Source of the DNA: an uncultured Bacillota bacterium
GTDB taxonomy: Bacteria; Bacillota; Clostridia; Tissierellales; Tissierellaceae
Direction: 5' to 3'
DNA: 6,739 nt
Assembly: GCA_937951995.1 (NCBI GenBank)
Contig: CALGAG010000139.1
Span: 1 to 6,739, forward strand
Positions 5,074-6,739 of the stretch are shown here, piece by piece. The notes beneath the pieces are model-generated. The model was not told the DNA's origin. It worked only from the letters and a program-made list of their open reading frames with translations, and did no database searches. The first letter of the stretch is position 1, and each line of letters opens with the position of its first letter. Made by a program: the position numbers and the translations under genes.

Positions 5074-5682
5074 ATGGACAAGTTAAAGTTATCAATAGTG
5101 TATTACAGTGCAAATGGAGCCAACTACAAGATGGCCAAGTGGGCTGAAGAGGCTGCAAAGGAAGCTGGAGCAGAGGTCAGGCTCTTGAAGGTGCAGGAGC
5201 TTATTCCCCAGGAAATCATAGACGGGAATCCTAGAATGAAGGAAATAGCGGAAATGACCAAGGATGTTAAAATTGCTTCCTCCGCTGATCTTGATTGGGC
5301 TGATGCAATCATATTCAGTGCAGGAGCAAGATTTGGAAATGTTCCTTCACAGATGAAGAACTTCTTCGACATGCAGGGAGGCCTTTGGGCTGAAGGCAAG
5401 CTTGCAAACAAGGTGGTTTCAGCAATGTCTTCGGCACAGAACCCAAATGGTGGACAGGAGGGTGCTGTAAAGGCAATGTACTCAACCTTCATGCACTGGG
5501 GGGCTATAATAGCTGCTCCTGGCTACACTGATGGATCACTGTTTGCCGCCGGTGGCAACCCATACGGAACAACTGCCACGGTTTCACAGGAAGGTGAAAT
5601 AATAGATGATGTTGAAGCCGCAGTCAAGCACCAGGCAAGAAGAACTGTCCAGATTGCAGAGTGGATTAAAAAAGGGAAATAG
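5074..5682 (+). CDS. wrbA: WrbA-type flavoprotein, NAD(P)H:quinone oxidoreductase
   Basis: The 202-residue protein has normal WrbA length and a flavodoxin-like fold. The FMN phosphate loop is YYSANGANYKMA (10-21). The WrbA-specific pattern follows: GARFGNVPSQMKNFFD (84-99), GGLWAEGKLANKV (102-114), NGGQEGA (125-131), HWGAIIAAPGYTD (141-153), GGNPYGTTATVS (160-171) and HQARRTVQIAEWI (186-198). WrbA enzymes are cytosolic tetramers that reduce quinones by two electrons, avoiding semiquinone radicals. The ATG at 5074 follows AGGAGG (5062-5067) by six bases. The gene is separated from perR by a terminator but lies in the same direction beside two oxidative-stress genes, consistent with a shared stress role. 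Family membership is clear; the physiological electron donor and acceptor here are not. Confidence 0.9.
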   Translation: MDKLKLSIVYYSANGANYKMAKWAEEAAKEAGAEVRLLKVQELIPQEIIDGNPRMKEIAEMTKDVKIASSADLDWADAIIFSAGARFGNVPSQMKNFFDMQGGLWAEGKLANKVVSAMSSAQNPNGGQEGAVKAMYSTFMHWGAIIAAPGYTDGSLFAAGGNPYGTTATVSQEGEIIDDVEAAVKHQARRTVQIAEWIKKGK

Positions 5683-5692
5683 AAAATAAATG

Positions 5693-5737
5693 AAAAAGAT
5701 GATTCCAGGCATTAAGCCTGGGAATCATCTTTTTTTT
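5693..5737. terminator. Bidirectional terminator between wrbA and the convergent lipoprotein gene
   Basis: The arm GATGATTCCAGGC (5698-5710) pairs with 5716-5729 across an ATTAA loop, with one bulged G on the 3' side. Five A (5693-5697) before it and a run of T (5730-5737) after it give a U-tail in both directions. The loop and 3' arm are also coding: the TAA stop of the minus-strand gene is at 5714-5712, inside the loop. Confidence 0.88.
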
Positions 5738-6737
5738 CGCCCCTTTGGTCTTCTTTATCCACAAATCTGTCATCCTTATTGTTTTTCTTGGGTTTCTTCT
5801 CTCCAGGGGGCCTTCCCGGTCCTCTGACTATCCTCTTAATGATTTTGTAAAGTACTATGGCAACTACCAGAAGGACAAGAAGTCCTGGAAGGTTGTAGAC
5901 CATAAATACCGCAAAGTTCTCAGCTGATCGGCCAAACTGGTAGAGGGAGTTTTCAAAAGCATTCTGAATCCTTGTAAGGAAAGGTGTTTCCTTGGTTTCT
6001 GTGGTACTGACCTTTGCAACCTCTATAAGGGCTACGTTGAATGTAGAATAGTCAATTCTGTCGTCAAGGTTTACAAGGGTGGCCTTAAGGTTTTCCTTTT
6101 CATATATGACTTCGCTCAGCTGGTCCTCGAGCTTTATGATGTCCTCGATTTCCTCTGCCCTTTCAAGTAATGAAAGCAGCCTTTCCTCCTTTATCTCCAG
6201 GACGTTCAGTCTTGATTCCGTATCTGTGTAGAACCTTGTCACATCCTCCTTGGAGGTGCTTTCGTTTGTAAGGTTCCCTATCTGAGGAACCAATCCCTTA
6301 AACTGGTTTACCTTGTCTCTGGGAATCCGGATTGCAAAGTCTCCACGCTGATACATCTGGGAGTTGTAATAGCTTGAGTAGTATACATTTGAGCTTGAAA
6401 GATAGCCCCCTGCCTCCTCTATAAGTAAGTACAGCTTTTCCAGTGACTGGTCGAATTCAGTGGTCTCGAAGGTCATGCTAATGGTTGTTATGATCTTGTC
6501 CGGCTCGATGGATCCTGAAAAGCTTGGAAATCCCATCCCATTTTCACGTGGAGCTTCTCCGGCCTCTTCATAGGCAGGAGCCTGCGCTGCGGGTTCTTCA
6601 GCTGGATAGGGGGGAGCACTGTCCATTGAAGACTCCTCCCTTGCTATCATGGAGCCGCAGCCTCCAAGTAAGGACACGGTAAGTAGAAGTCCTAAGAGTA
6701 GACATGTGAGTTTAAATACATTCTTCATTAATCTCAT
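5712..6737 (-). CDS. DUF4349 domain lipoprotein
   Basis: The product has up to 341 residues. A lipoprotein signal peptide covers about 1-27, with a hydrophobic core (CLLLGLLLTVSLL) and lipobox L24-G25-G26-C27, so it should be lipid-anchored and exported. A low-complexity Pro/Ala/Glu linker follows (about 34-66). The DUF4349 domain spans about 78-300: a beta-rich start (ITTISMTFETTEFDQSLEKLY), FAIRIPRDKVNQF (134-146), a coiled-coil of charged heptads at about 173-228, and a conserved transmembrane helix at about 275-299. The tail (306-341) is basic and then mixed-charge. Function of the family is not established. The start may be ATG at 6737 or at 6728 (MKNVFK, three residues later); the window ends two bases upstream, so no ribosome site can be judged and a start outside cannot be excluded. 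It converges on wrbA and shares its terminator. Confidence 0.88.
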   Translation of the reverse strand: MRLMKNVFKLTCLLLGLLLTVSLLGGCGSMIAREESSMDSAPPYPAEEPAAQAPAYEEAGEAPRENGMGFPSFSGSIEPDKIITTISMTFETTEFDQSLEKLYLLIEEAGGYLSSSNVYYSSYYNSQMYQRGDFAIRIPRDKVNQFKGLVPQIGNLTNESTSKEDVTRFYTDTESRLNVLEIKEERLLSLLERAEEIEDIIKLEDQLSEVIYEKENLKATLVNLDDRIDYSTFNVALIEVAKVSTTETKETPFLTRIQNAFENSLYQFGRSAENFAVFMVYNLPGLLVLLVVAIVLYKIIKRIVRGPGRPPGEKKPKKNNKDDRFVDKEDQRGEKKDDSQA

Positions 6738-6739
6738 CT

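Noticed and set aside
5745..5927. Plus-strand 60-residue ORF inside the DUF4349 gene
   Set aside because: It lies antisense to a clear lipoprotein gene and has no ribosome site or family features.

Overview
The window looks like chromosome from a low- to mid-GC Gram-positive anaerobe of the Clostridia. The evidence is the strong AGGAGG-type ribosome sites, sigma-A-like promoters, use of TTG and GTG starts, A/T-flanked hairpin terminators, a Fur/PerR-family regulator beside a peroxiredoxin, and an in-frame UGA that is almost certainly decoded as selenocysteine. No tRNA, rRNA, insertion sequence, CRISPR array or phage gene is visible. The species cannot be named from this sequence.

Left part (1-2403, minus strand): a four-gene operon reads leftwards from an extended -10 promoter near 2440. 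It encodes a SagB/ThcOx-type flavin dehydrogenase, a YaiI/YqxD (UPF0178) PIN-like protein, a membrane-anchored extracytoplasmic protein of unknown family, and the first 105 residues of a multi-span membrane protein that runs off the left edge. Spacing is tight throughout: a 17-nt gap, a 14-nt overlap, then directly abutting stop and start codons.

Centre-left (2530-3600, plus strand): a divergent azlC-azlD pair encodes a two-component branched-chain amino acid exporter, with an 8-nt overlap and a weak hairpin after azlD.

Centre (3657-5003, plus strand): this is the most notable part, an oxidative-stress locus. A strong promoter with PerR-like boxes at and just after the predicted start of transcription leads into a selenocysteine peroxiredoxin (prxU). 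An ordinary ORF caller splits this gene in two at the UGA at 3991-3993. A bacterial-type SECIS hairpin follows the UGA at the expected distance. The protein has no cysteine at the usual resolving position, and it has two credible start codons, the upstream one adding a charged extension that carries a cysteine. A PerR-type repressor gene follows under its own promoter and ends in a strong terminator. A WrbA-type flavoprotein comes next (5074-5682).

Right part (5693-6739): a bidirectional hairpin terminator separates wrbA from a convergent minus-strand gene for a DUF4349 lipoprotein. The hairpin lies partly inside the 3' end of that gene.

Taken together, PerR probably represses prxU and is inactivated by peroxide. 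PrxU would then remove peroxide using selenium chemistry, and WrbA would limit semiquinone radicals by two-electron quinone reduction. The link of the left operon and of azlCD to this stress response is not supported beyond proximity.
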